64,000 bases of DNA, from assembly GCA_018402485.1 (NCBI GenBank), contig JAGYIY010000003.1, forward strand, positions 186,001-250,000, given 5' to 3'. Below are positions 34,417 through 41,880 of the stretch, in pieces. Both the position numbers and the translations under genes were made by a program. Under the pieces are notes generated by a model, which worked only from the letters and a program-made list of their open reading frames with translations, was not told where the DNA came from and ran no database searches. Positions within the stretch are counted from its first letter, which is position 1. Every line of letters begins with the position of its first letter. The DNA comes from Roseivirga sp. Its GTDB lineage: Bacteria > Bacteroidota > Bacteroidia > Cytophagales > Cyclobacteriaceae.

Positions 34417-36399
34417 ATGGATTCTGTCATTCAATCGGCCAAAACTTACTGCAACAGCCTCGTAGTTTATCAACGAAGAAAAACCTTACCCGTTCAGGTA
34501 GGAAATGTGGTTATCGGCGGCGAAAACCCCATTGTTGTGCAGTCGATGACAACAGTTGACACCATGGACACGCAAGGTTCTGTTGAGCAAGTGCTGCGCA
34601 TGGTAGCAGCAGGTTGTGAGTTGGTACGCATTACAGCACCCAGCTTAAAAGAGGCAGAAAATCTCAGAAATATTAAATCGGAGTTACAAAAGAGAGGATG
34701 CCATGTTCCTTTAGTTGCCGATATTCATTTTACACCGAATGCCGCGGAATTGGCTGCTCAAATTGTTGAGAAGGTGCGCATTAATCCCGGGAATTATGCT
34801 GACAAAAAGAAATTTGAAAACATAACCTATACAGACGAAACTTACCAGGCAGAACTAGACCGGATTAGGGAGCGCTTTACACCTTTGGTCGAATTGTGTA
34901 AAAAGCATGGTACAGCCATGCGCATCGGAACGAACCATGGTTCCCTTTCTGATCGCATCATGAGTCGCTATGGAGATACAGCATTGGGTATGGTGGAATC
35001 GGCTTTAGAGTTTTTGCGCATCTGCGAAGACATGGATTACGATCAGATTGTCTTATCCATGAAGTCGAGCAATGCGCAGGTAATGGTTGAGGCTTATCGC
35101 TTGCTTGTACAAAAGTTAGAAGAAGAAGGGTTAAAGCCTTATCCTTTGCATTTGGGAGTAACGGAAGCCGGCGAAGCGGAAGATGGTCGTATAAAGTCGG
35201 CAGTTGGGATTGGTACTTTATTGGAAGATGGCTTAGGAGATACGGTGCGTGTGTCTTTGACAGAGGAACCTGAATTTGAGGCACCTGTAGCGCAAAAATT
35301 GGTAGATCGTTACAAAAATAGAACGCCACATGCATTAATTCCCGCAATCGAAAAAATCCCTATTGATCCGTTTCTTTACCAAAAAAGAAAAAGTAGAGAA
35401 GTACTTAATTTTGGAGGCGATAATGTGCCCCGAGTCATTGCCGATTTGAGTGAATTGCCAAAAATCGGAATCAAGGATTTAAAGGCCATTGGACATTATT
35501 ACCTACCCGAGCCTGACAAGTGGACGATGAATGATCATGGAGCGGATTATCTCTATTCCGGCACAAAACCGGTTGATTTTATGCTTCCAAATGGCTTAAG
35601 AGAATTAATTGATTTTCCCATTTGGCAAGGTTTAAGCAATCAGAACAATAAATATCCAGTGTACACGGTGCAACAATTGGAGGAAGCCTCTGATTGTGAT
35701 GAGGCCTTGAACTTTTTAAGGCTATCGGTTGATGATAACTATTCAAATGATATTTTCGATCTGCTAGAGGTAGACAATTTGGTTGTGTTATTAGAAACTG
35801 AAAATGCCCATGCCATGCCGGCCCTGCGTAGGTTCTTTTTTACATTGACGGAACGCGGAATACAAACCCCTGTGGTAGTGGTGAGAAACTATAAGATTAC
35901 GGACGAGGAAACCTTTTTAATTCATGCCTCAACAGATGTTGGGGGCCTGTTAGTAGATGGTTTTGGCGATGGGGTGATGTTAGAGGTTCAGAATGATATG
36001 CCGCGCGAAAAGCTCCTTGAAGACATCAAACTGAAAAATGCCACGGCCTTTGGTATTCTTCAGGCAGGAAGAACCCGGATGACTAAAACCGAATACATTT
36101 CGTGCCCAAGTTGTGGTAGAACACTTTTTGATTTGCAAGAAACCACAGCCAAGATCAGAAAGCGAACGGATCATCTGAAAGGGGTGAAAATTGGAATTAT
36201 GGGATGTATCGTCAATGGCCCCGGAGAAATGGCTGATGCAGATTATGGATATGTAGGTTCCGGGAAAGGAAAAATTACCCTCTACAAAGGGCAAGAAGTA
36301 ATGAAAAGAGGTGTTCCATCCGAGCAAGCGGTCGATGAGCTCATAGAGATCATTCGCGAAGATGGTAAATGGATGGATCCCACGCAGGTAGAAGCTTAA
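34417..36399 (+). CDS. ispG: 4-hydroxy-3-methylbut-2-enyl diphosphate synthase IspG (long form)
   Basis: 660 residues from the ATG at 34417; the ORF reaches 13 codons further only to a TTG. IspG/GcpE makes HMBPP in the non-mevalonate isoprenoid pathway. The TIM barrel (GGENPIVVQSMTTVDTMDTQ, VRITAPSLKEAENL, VRINPGNYADKKKF) is interrupted by the long central insertion of about 250 residues found in plant and Bacteroidota/Chlorobi enzymes. The C-terminal Fe-S domain has CPSCGRTLFDLQ (two Cys), GIMGCIVNGPGEMADADYGY (third Cys) and the final Gly-rich end. Two small genes follow within 3 bp each. Confidence 0.95.
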   Translation: MDSVIQSAKTYCNSLVVYQRRKTLPVQVGNVVIGGENPIVVQSMTTVDTMDTQGSVEQVLRMVAAGCELVRITAPSLKEAENLRNIKSELQKRGCHVPLVADIHFTPNAAELAAQIVEKVRINPGNYADKKKFENITYTDETYQAELDRIRERFTPLVELCKKHGTAMRIGTNHGSLSDRIMSRYGDTALGMVESALEFLRICEDMDYDQIVLSMKSSNAQVMVEAYRLLVQKLEEEGLKPYPLHLGVTEAGEAEDGRIKSAVGIGTLLEDGLGDTVRVSLTEEPEFEAPVAQKLVDRYKNRTPHALIPAIEKIPIDPFLYQKRKSREVLNFGGDNVPRVIADLSELPKIGIKDLKAIGHYYLPEPDKWTMNDHGADYLYSGTKPVDFMLPNGLRELIDFPIWQGLSNQNNKYPVYTVQQLEEASDCDEALNFLRLSVDDNYSNDIFDLLEVDNLVVLLETENAHAMPALRRFFFTLTERGIQTPVVVVRNYKITDEETFLIHASTDVGGLLVDGFGDGVMLEVQNDMPREKLLEDIKLKNATAFGILQAGRTRMTKTEYISCPSCGRTLFDLQETTAKIRKRTDHLKGVKIGIMGCIVNGPGEMADADYGYVGSGKGKITLYKGQEVMKRGVPSEQAVDELIEIIREDGKWMDPTQVEA

Positions 36400-36402
36400 A
36401 GA

Positions 36403-36627
36403 ATGGATATGAAAGAACTAGAACATAAAGAAGAAAAGACAGAACGCGTAAAACTCACTGCAAAAGAGGCATTTGATTTTGGACCGGTTTGGGGTTATTT
36501 CTTTCGTAAGAAAGATCCAAATCGTCCCACCAACTTCAGTTTGAAAATGATGCATGGTATCAATAAAATCAGCATCATCATGTTTTTGATTGCATTGACT
36601 GTAATGATTGTACGCTGGCTGAGGTAA
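36403..36627 (+). CDS. small membrane protein, possibly DUF6728
   Basis: 74 residues. Acidic/basic N-terminal part, central FDFGPVWGYFFRKKDPNRPTNFSLKMMHGINKIS and one C-terminal helix (ISIIMFLIALTVMIVRWL). The YFFRKKDPNRPTNF-and-MHGINK pattern is what I remember from a short Bacteroidota family (DUF6728), from memory and unverified. It starts 3 bp after ispG and ends 2 bp before the next gene, so it is co-transcribed with ispG. Confidence 0.75.
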   Translation: MDMKELEHKEEKTERVKLTAKEAFDFGPVWGYFFRKKDPNRPTNFSLKMMHGINKISIIMFLIALTVMIVRWLR

Positions 36628-36629
36628 GT

Positions 36630-36992
36630 ATGGTGTATTTAGATGAATATCGAGCCTATTGCTTGTCTAAGAAAGGTGTAACCGAGGCAACACCTTTTGG
36701 GCCTGATACACTCGTATTTAAGGTCATGGGTAAAATGTTTGCCCTTACAGGTTTAGATATATTCAAATTCATCAACCTTAAATGTGATCCTGAAGAAGCT
36801 GCCTTATTACGTGAGGAATATGAAGGTATTCGTCCCGGATACCACATGAACAAAGAACACTGGAACTCAGTGTATGTGGATGGATCCGTGCCTGATGCTC
36901 TCATTTATGAATTAACAGATACATCTTACCAATTGATTGTGGATAGCTTGCCCAAGAAAACGCAGTTGGTCTGGGAACAAATCAAGCAATAG
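36630..36992 (+). CDS. MmcQ/YjbR-family protein
   Basis: 120 residues. YCLSKKGVTEATPFGPDTLVFKVMGKMFAL at the front, FINLKCDPEEAALLREEYEGIRPGYHMNKEHWNSVYVDGS in the middle and the YELTDTSYQLIVDSLPKK end are the classic MmcQ/YjbR (double-wing) pattern. The fold binds DNA in related proteins, but the role is not known. Third gene of the ispG operon. Confidence 0.9.
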   Translation: MVYLDEYRAYCLSKKGVTEATPFGPDTLVFKVMGKMFALTGLDIFKFINLKCDPEEAALLREEYEGIRPGYHMNKEHWNSVYVDGSVPDALIYELTDTSYQLIVDSLPKKTQLVWEQIKQ

Positions 36993-37090
36993 CAAGACAT
37001 CGTACTTTCCCCTTTAGTCATTAGCTTCTTGGTGGAGATATATTTCAAACCTAAATAAGTGTTTGGAACTCCGTTAGTCCTAACTATTCG

Positions 37091-37651
37091 CTAAGGGACT
37101 CTTTTAAAAGCGAAATTGTAAAAGCTATAATTGTCGAAGTCTGAAACAGAAAGTTCAACCCAGACCAGGAATCGATTATTGTTGACATCAATTCGTACCG
37201 TCATATACCGGTTTTGTAAGCCATTCCAAACCCCAAAGATCCCATTATCAGATACGGCTAGTGGCGATTCATCAGCAAATTGCCAGTTTTCTGATTCAAT
37301 GGTGACCACATCTCCTTCATTGAGGGGCTTTACCTGATCATCGCTATTAAAAGCAATTCGGGTATTGGTATTCAAAGTCGTTACATGCAATCCTTTTTCA
37401 CCTCCAAATTCCTGAAAAGCCATCAGGGTGATGTCATCTTCACCATCACTATTTAGATCGAAGGTTCTAGGAGTGGTATGAATATCATCTCTATCAAGCA
37501 CCAATGGAGCTGTTAGGCCTAAAACACTGGTCGTCTCTGTATCGCCCATAATCAGTTCGCGCTGTTCTTGCGTAATTTCAGGAGCATCGTCACCGCAGGC
37601 AAACAAAATAAGTGTCAAAAGTAAAAAGAAGTAGGAGGTGTATTTTTTCAT
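37091..37651 (-). CDS. lipoprotein of unknown function
   Basis: 186 residues. MKKYTSYFFLLLTLILFAC has a canonical lipobox (LFAC) with Cys19 followed by GDD, which in Bacteroidota favours surface export of lipoproteins. The rest is a small beta-rich domain with repeated Asp-rich DLNSDGEDDITLMAF-type turns, suggesting calcium-binding or an FG-GAP-like repeat. No family recognised. It is the last gene of a minus-strand group with the Rieske and NPP genes (24 bp gap). Confidence 0.72.
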   Translation of the reverse strand: MKKYTSYFFLLLTLILFACGDDAPEITQEQRELIMGDTETTSVLGLTAPLVLDRDDIHTTPRTFDLNSDGEDDITLMAFQEFGGEKGLHVTTLNTNTRIAFNSDDQVKPLNEGDVVTIESENWQFADESPLAVSDNGIFGVWNGLQNRYMTVRIDVNNNRFLVWVELSVSDFDNYSFYNFAFKRVP

Positions 37652-37675
37652 AGGTCGTGAAGATACAATTTCAAG

Positions 37676-38728
37676 CTAAGTTTGCCAATAAAGTGTTTGG
37701 GGTTTTATAGGATTTTCGAAAGGAATACCTTCTTCCTGACATTTTTCATATCGTGTACGTAGGGCATTATACCATTTGGCTTGCATGTCGGGATCGCCCA
37801 TCAACATCAAAGGAGGATTGTTTTTCAAACCTTCCTTGAGTTTTTGAAAAACTCCTACATCTTGTCGGATAAAGGCTTTTCCAAAACGATAAAAAATAGG
37901 TTTTAGCCTTTTTACCCAGGTTAAGTCAGTGTAAACAAAATGGTTGAGTTCTGTGAAATCGTCGTTGATAGGGGTGAGGGTAGTCATTGAAATTAATACT
38001 TGTTCGCCCACAATAATGTGCTCAATGCGGATGCCGGGCAATTGAAAACTGATTTCCGTAGTTTGTTCCTTTTTGAGTAATTTGTATGCGGCTGAATTCT
38101 TGGAAGGTGCATGACGAACCATGGTAAAACCTAAATGTGAAGGAGCAAAGGCTTTTTCTTTGGGTTTGAGGTTGCCCTTTTTACGGAAAAACCAAGATTG
38201 ATGTACAAAAGGTACATGAGCCGGATCAATCAAGCCAATCACGGAATGGTCTAAACCACAATCCATTTTTTCTGTAGTAACCAAATCAAACTGTTGATTT
38301 TCAGCCATTGGAAAATGGGGGAAGAAGCTATCATCTACAGGTTCAGACTTGCGCATGTTTTTGGGTAGGTAAATCAATACCAGTCCATGGATTTCCTTCA
38401 AGACATAGTAGGGGGCACGTATTTTAGAAATGTCAACCGGTTTTTTAGGAGAAATGGTAGGGATTTTAGCGCACTGACCATCGGTTCCGAAGCGCCAGCC
38501 ATGATAACAGCATTCAATTTCGCAACCATCGAAACGGCCATAGGTGAGAGGGATGCCCCGATGTGGGCATTGATTTCTCAAAGCAAAAACCTTTCCATTG
38601 GCATCTCTACCCAAACAAATCTTTTCGCCGTCAATCTCTTTTTCTAGCATTTCTCCTTTTTTGAGCACCGAAGCGGCACAGGCTACATACCAGATGTTTC
38701 GTAAATTTTTGGAAGCTGAGGTGGGCAT
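37676..38728 (-). CDS. Rieske non-heme iron oxygenase, alpha-subunit type
   Basis: 350 residues. The Rieske cluster motif is complete: Cys54-Pro-His56, then Cys73-x-x-His76 (CPHRGIP and CCYHGW). The mononuclear-iron motif IDPAHVPFVHQ gives His172 and His177, with a later acidic ligand expected. The plan fits the pheophorbide a oxygenase/vanillate-demethylase-like group; I cannot say the substrate. Cytosolic, needs an external reductase not present here. It lies 4 bp after the NPP gene in the same transcript. Confidence 0.87.
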   Translation of the reverse strand: MPTSASKNLRNIWYVACAASVLKKGEMLEKEIDGEKICLGRDANGKVFALRNQCPHRGIPLTYGRFDGCEIECCYHGWRFGTDGQCAKIPTISPKKPVDISKIRAPYYVLKEIHGLVLIYLPKNMRKSEPVDDSFFPHFPMAENQQFDLVTTEKMDCGLDHSVIGLIDPAHVPFVHQSWFFRKKGNLKPKEKAFAPSHLGFTMVRHAPSKNSAAYKLLKKEQTTEISFQLPGIRIEHIIVGEQVLISMTTLTPINDDFTELNHFVYTDLTWVKRLKPIFYRFGKAFIRQDVGVFQKLKEGLKNNPPLMLMGDPDMQAKWYNALRTRYEKCQEEGIPFENPIKPQTLYWQT

Positions 38729-38732
38729 AGGC

Positions 38733-39995
38733 TTAAGGGGTGATGGGGTTTTCGTTCAAAATATCAATGAGTACTTCCTTTCTACCATCAATTTTTGGCC
38801 ATTCGCTAATGCCTAATAAGGTAGCTATCAAAGGATAGACATGGATGTTTTCGAATGGGGGTAAGGTATATCCTTTTTTAAAGCTTGGTCCAGCAGCATA
38901 AAATACACCATGCATATCATCCGTAGCTTCTGGGTCAAAACCGTGTTCTCCATGGGTTGCTCCATTGGCTAAAATCTGATCGATGCGTTGTTGAGTATGC
39001 AAATAATAACCAGGTTGCATCACAACCATTACATCACCTACGCGGCTGTGTGTGCCATAATTCATTGATGTGGGTAAATCTTCTTTGCGGTAAACAGCAT
39101 AAGGGTGTGCTTTACTTTGGAGTTGATGATAAAGCCTTTCTGTTAGTTCTTTATTCTTTAAGTAGAAATGCGCGTGAGCCCCATTATTCACCATTTGGAA
39201 GCTGCTGGTATCAAGATCTTTTGTAAGTGTTTCTACTGCCAAATAGTGATCGGTTTGAGGAGGAACTTCTTGCATGCCATGGTCTGAAACTACAATTAAA
39301 TCGATGGGTAAATCTAATCCAGCTAAGTTTTCTCTTAGCAAGCCTAACAAACGGTCGGCTTCCTTTACGGCTAGTCGTGTTTCTTCACTCACAGGTCCAA
39401 AACGGTGGCCTTGGGTGTCCACCAGAGAGAAGTACAAGGTGATGAATTGTGGACGATCCTCAGCAGGCAGCTCAAGCCATTCCTTAACAGCAAGAATACG
39501 TTCTTCATTGGAAATGCTGCCATCGTAGATATGATAGTAATCCGGGTAAGAACCAGCTACCGGAGCTTCCGAACCTACCCAGAAATAAGAGGCAGAACGT
39601 ATGCCATTTTGTTGAGCCAATTGCCAAAGTGGTAAACCTCCATAAAAATCAGCATTTTCAACTGTTGCGCGATTGCCCGGGCTATATACTTGAACTAAGG
39701 CGGAATCGTAAAAACTGTTATCAACCAAGCCATGATGGTCGGGGTATAGGCCCGTTACGAGTGTGTAATGGTTGGGGAATGTTTTCGAAGGATAGGAGGG
39801 GATGAGTGCTTCTGCACTGACTCCCGAGGCGATCATTTTCTTGAAATTTGGAGTTTCGTATTGTGCCACATAGTCGTGTCGAAAACCATCGAAGGAAACC
39901 ATCACTACGAAAGGAACTTCTTTCTTGCCTTTAGGTTGGCAAGCGCTATGAAGGACAGCGGAAAAGACAAGAATAAGTAAAGCGGCTTTTTTCAT
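38733..39995 (-). CDS. nucleotide pyrophosphatase/phosphodiesterase (NPP family), lipoprotein
   Basis: 420 residues; MKKAALLILVFSAVLHSAC is a lipoprotein signal with Cys19. Alkaline phosphatase superfamily: metal ligand VSFDGFRHDY, nucleophile Thr in PSYPSKTFPNHYTLVTGLYPDHHG, FVVSDHGM-type IVVSDHGMQ, and THGEHGFDPEATDDMHGVF near the end. These residues hold two zincs; the enzyme splits nucleotides or phospholipid headgroups outside the cell. It starts the run NPP, Rieske, lipoprotein. Its upstream side is the repeat array. Confidence 0.9.
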   Translation of the reverse strand: MKKAALLILVFSAVLHSACQPKGKKEVPFVVMVSFDGFRHDYVAQYETPNFKKMIASGVSAEALIPSYPSKTFPNHYTLVTGLYPDHHGLVDNSFYDSALVQVYSPGNRATVENADFYGGLPLWQLAQQNGIRSASYFWVGSEAPVAGSYPDYYHIYDGSISNEERILAVKEWLELPAEDRPQFITLYFSLVDTQGHRFGPVSEETRLAVKEADRLLGLLRENLAGLDLPIDLIVVSDHGMQEVPPQTDHYLAVETLTKDLDTSSFQMVNNGAHAHFYLKNKELTERLYHQLQSKAHPYAVYRKEDLPTSMNYGTHSRVGDVMVVMQPGYYLHTQQRIDQILANGATHGEHGFDPEATDDMHGVFYAAGPSFKKGYTLPPFENIHVYPLIATLLGISEWPKIDGRKEVLIDILNENPITP

Positions 39996-40073
39996 GACGG
40001 AAAGTTACGAAAGATATGAGATTTGAATATGCCAAAACTAATAACGGCTGCACATTGAAGCCATTTTTTATAT

Positions 40074-40640
40074 CGCCCTTTCAGGGCTAAGTTATGACGC
40101 TCTTTCAGGGCTAAGTTATGTCGCCCTTTCAGGGCTAAGTTATGACACTCTTTCAGGGCTAAGTTATGTCGCTCTTTCAGGGCTATGCTATGTCGCCCTT
40201 TCAGGGCTAAGTTATGACGCTCTTTCAGGGCTAAGTTATGACGCCCTTTTAGGGCTAAGTTATGACGCCCTTTTAGGGCTAATTTATGTCGCCCTTTCAG
40301 GGCTAAGTTATGTCGCCCTTTTAGGGCTAAGTTATGTCGCCCTTTCAGGGCTAAGTTATGTCGCTCTTTCAGGGCTAAGTTATATCGCCCTTTCAGGGCT
40401 AAGTTATGTCGCCCTTTCAGGGCTAAGTTATGTCGCCCTTTCAGGGCTAAGTTATGTCGCTCTTTCAGGGCTATGCTATGTCGCCCTTTCAGGGCTATGC
40501 TATGTCGCCCTTTCAGGGCTAAGTTATGACGCCCTTTCAGGGCTAAGTTATGACGCCCTTTTAGGGCTAAGTTATGACGCTCTTTCAGGGCTAAGTTATG
40601 ACGCTCTTTCAGGGCTAAGTTATGACGCCCTTTCAGGGCT
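40074..40640. repeat. tandem array of 24 REP-like hairpin units, 24-bp period
   Basis: Twenty-four units start every 24 bp from 40074 to 40626. Each holds the hairpin GCCCTTTCAGGGC (5-bp stem, 3-nt loop) plus a linker such as TAAGTTATGT or TAAGTTATGA. The right arm AGGGC is unchanged in all 24 units, while the left arm carries C-to-T changes (GCTCT, eight units; one of these also has G to A) and the loop is TTT in four units. The last unit runs straight into the composite element at 40626. A reading frame on the bottom strand (39992-40705) crosses it, but three of six frames are open simply because 24 is a multiple of 3. The same palindrome occurs in the elements around the Y1 transposase. 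Confidence 0.95.
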
Positions 40641-40739
40641 GCCTTGCTGTTGAGCCCCGAAGGGGTGTAATAACTTCGCGAAGAGTGCAGCTCTTCGCTT
40701 GACAAGGTTCCCTAGTTTGGACTAGCCCTGAAAGGGCGA
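40626..40739. repeat. left composite REP/BIME-like element (four hairpins)
   Basis: Reading left to right: GCCCTTTCAGGGC, then CCCC-GAA-GGGG (40655-40665), then an 8-bp stem GCGAAGAG-tgcag-CTCTTCGC (40678-40698) overlapping the palindrome CTTCGCGAAG, then GCCCTGAAAGGGC (about 40725-40737). A near copy with the same order stands at 41603-41726; 25 bases (40671-40695 and 41658-41682) are identical. The two copies bracket the Y1 transposase gene. Confidence 0.85.
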
Positions 40740-40744
40740 AATAA

Positions 40745-41197
40745 TTAATCCCAAACATATCGCTCATCATATTCTATATGGTATTTTTTTAAAAAAGACC
40801 TGTATTCATCTTGAAAGTTCTTTTTTTCGTGGTGTGCTTTTTGATTGGCAATGTAAGAAATCACTCTATCCACTTCATGAGGGTTAACGGAAAAAGCGCC
40901 GTAACCATCTTGCCAATAAAAATTTTCATATGCTTTACCCCTTGTTTTTATCCATTTAGAAGAATGAGATTTTACTTCTTCTAATAGCTTCATCAAGGCT
41001 ATTTTTTTGGATAGCTTGCATAAAATGTGAATATGGTCAGTATATCCACCTACTATGATAGATTGACACTCTAATCGGTTACAAATTCCACCCAAGTAGG
41101 CGTGTAGCTCTTGCTCAACCGGAGGATGAATGAGAGGCTGCCTGTATTTGGTGCTAAATACGATATGGATGTAATTTTGAACTAATGATTGTCCCAT
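40745..41197 (-). CDS. IS200/IS605-type Y1 (HUH) transposase, RAYT-like
   Basis: 150 residues, one Y1_Tnp domain. The HUH motif is DHIHIL with His55 and His57; the catalytic Tyr is Tyr115 in VISYIANQK; YWQDGYGAFSVNPHEV (94-109) is typical of the family. It cuts and joins single-stranded DNA at hairpins. Unlike mobile IS200 it has no second gene and is bracketed by composite hairpin elements instead of simple ends, the arrangement of REP-associated tyrosine transposases, so it may be domesticated or act on the surrounding repeats. The reading frame is intact. Confidence 0.92.
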   Translation of the reverse strand: MGQSLVQNYIHIVFSTKYRQPLIHPPVEQELHAYLGGICNRLECQSIIVGGYTDHIHILCKLSKKIALMKLLEEVKSHSSKWIKTRGKAYENFYWQDGYGAFSVNPHEVDRVISYIANQKAHHEKKNFQDEYRSFLKKYHIEYDERYVWD

Positions 41198-41269
41198 AAC
41201 TTTTTTTTATTGTTTTCTATAGTCTCCTTTCAGGGCTTTTCTTGCTGGTTTGTCTTGTAAGTAGTGATT

Positions 41270-41380
41270 TTACTCTTTTACATATGTTATCACTTTTAAA
41301 TGGTTAATATACGATATATTAATAATATTTACTCTTAATTTATTTAAGGTTAGTATATCTATTCAGTTTTTCCTACTAGG
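41270..41380. other. AT-rich segment between the transposase and the 16-bp array
   Basis: Very AT-rich, with many TATTA/TTTAA words and no ORF of note. A partial REP (CCTTTCAGGGC near 41225) lies just before it. It could be an easily melted stretch next to the repeats; no more can be said. Confidence 0.5.
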
Positions 41381-41588
41381 GAAGCACTTGCTCATAGAAG
41401 TGCTTACGCACAGAAGCTCTTACTCACAGAAGCGCTTACGCACAGAAGTGCTTGCACACAGAAGCGCTTATGCACAGAAGCACTTACGCACAGAAGCGCT
41501 TATGCACAGAAGTGCTTACGCACAGAAGCTCTTACGCACAGAAGTGCTTGCACACAGAAGCGCTTATGCACAGAAGCGCTTATGCACT
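41381..41588. repeat. second tandem array: thirteen 16-bp units centred on AAGCGCTT
   Basis: Units start every 16 bp from 41381 (GAAGcgCTTatGCACA type). The core is a palindrome, AAGCGCTT in full, with variants AAGTGCTT, AAGCACTT and AAGCTCTT in other units; the rest of each unit is ACGCACA, ATGCACA or GCACACA. The pair of units at 41445 and 41461 recurs exactly 96 bp later at 41541 and 41557, which suggests block duplication. It is unrelated in sequence to the 24-bp array. The open frame 41388-41657 is a by-product. Confidence 0.92.
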
Positions 41589-41602
41589 TCTTTGAGTGAT
41601 GT

Positions 41603-41726
41603 CGCCCCTTCAGGGCTTTATGGTGGAGCATTAGATGCGCCCCGATGGGGGGAGTGATAACTTCGCGAAGAGTGCAGCTCTTTGGTTGACGAGGCTCACC
41701 AATTTAGCTCAGCCCTGTAAGGGCGG
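41603..41726. repeat. right composite REP/BIME-like element
   Basis: Second copy of the 40626-40739 element in the same orientation: GCCCCTTCAGGGC, CCCC-GAT-GGGG, the GCGAAGAG/CTCTTTGG stem (G-T pair keeps most of the stem) and GCCCTGTAAGGGC at the end. Arm changes partly preserve pairing, while the loops and linkers differ, so the copies have diverged. Confidence 0.85.
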
Positions 41727-41880
41727 CATAAAACCATTGTATTCCGTGATATGACCTTAATTCTTGGAAACAAAAGCTTGATTGTACAATAACAGCTATC
41801 CTAAGATATACAGCTTGTTTGACTTTTTCTAACTGATTGCCACTTGGCAAACCATATTCACTTGTCGGTCTTTGCAAGAC

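Noticed and set aside
37076..37104. Hairpin GTCC...GGACT as terminator at the end of the MmcQ gene
   Set aside because: Five-bp stem overlapping the last codons of the neighbouring lipoprotein gene; not convincing.
39992..40705. 237-codon bottom-strand frame of repeated ALKGRHNL-type octapeptides
   Set aside because: It is the 24-bp repeat read in a frame divisible by 3; three of six frames are open, no start context or family is seen, and it overlaps the composite element.
40074..41588. CRISPR array
   Set aside because: Units follow each other with no unique spacers and a 24- or 16-bp period; no cas gene is near.
41388..41657. 89-codon top-strand frame across the 16-bp array
   Set aside because: The frame is a 48-bp (3 x 16) periodic by-product that runs into the composite repeat; no protein-like composition beyond the repeat.
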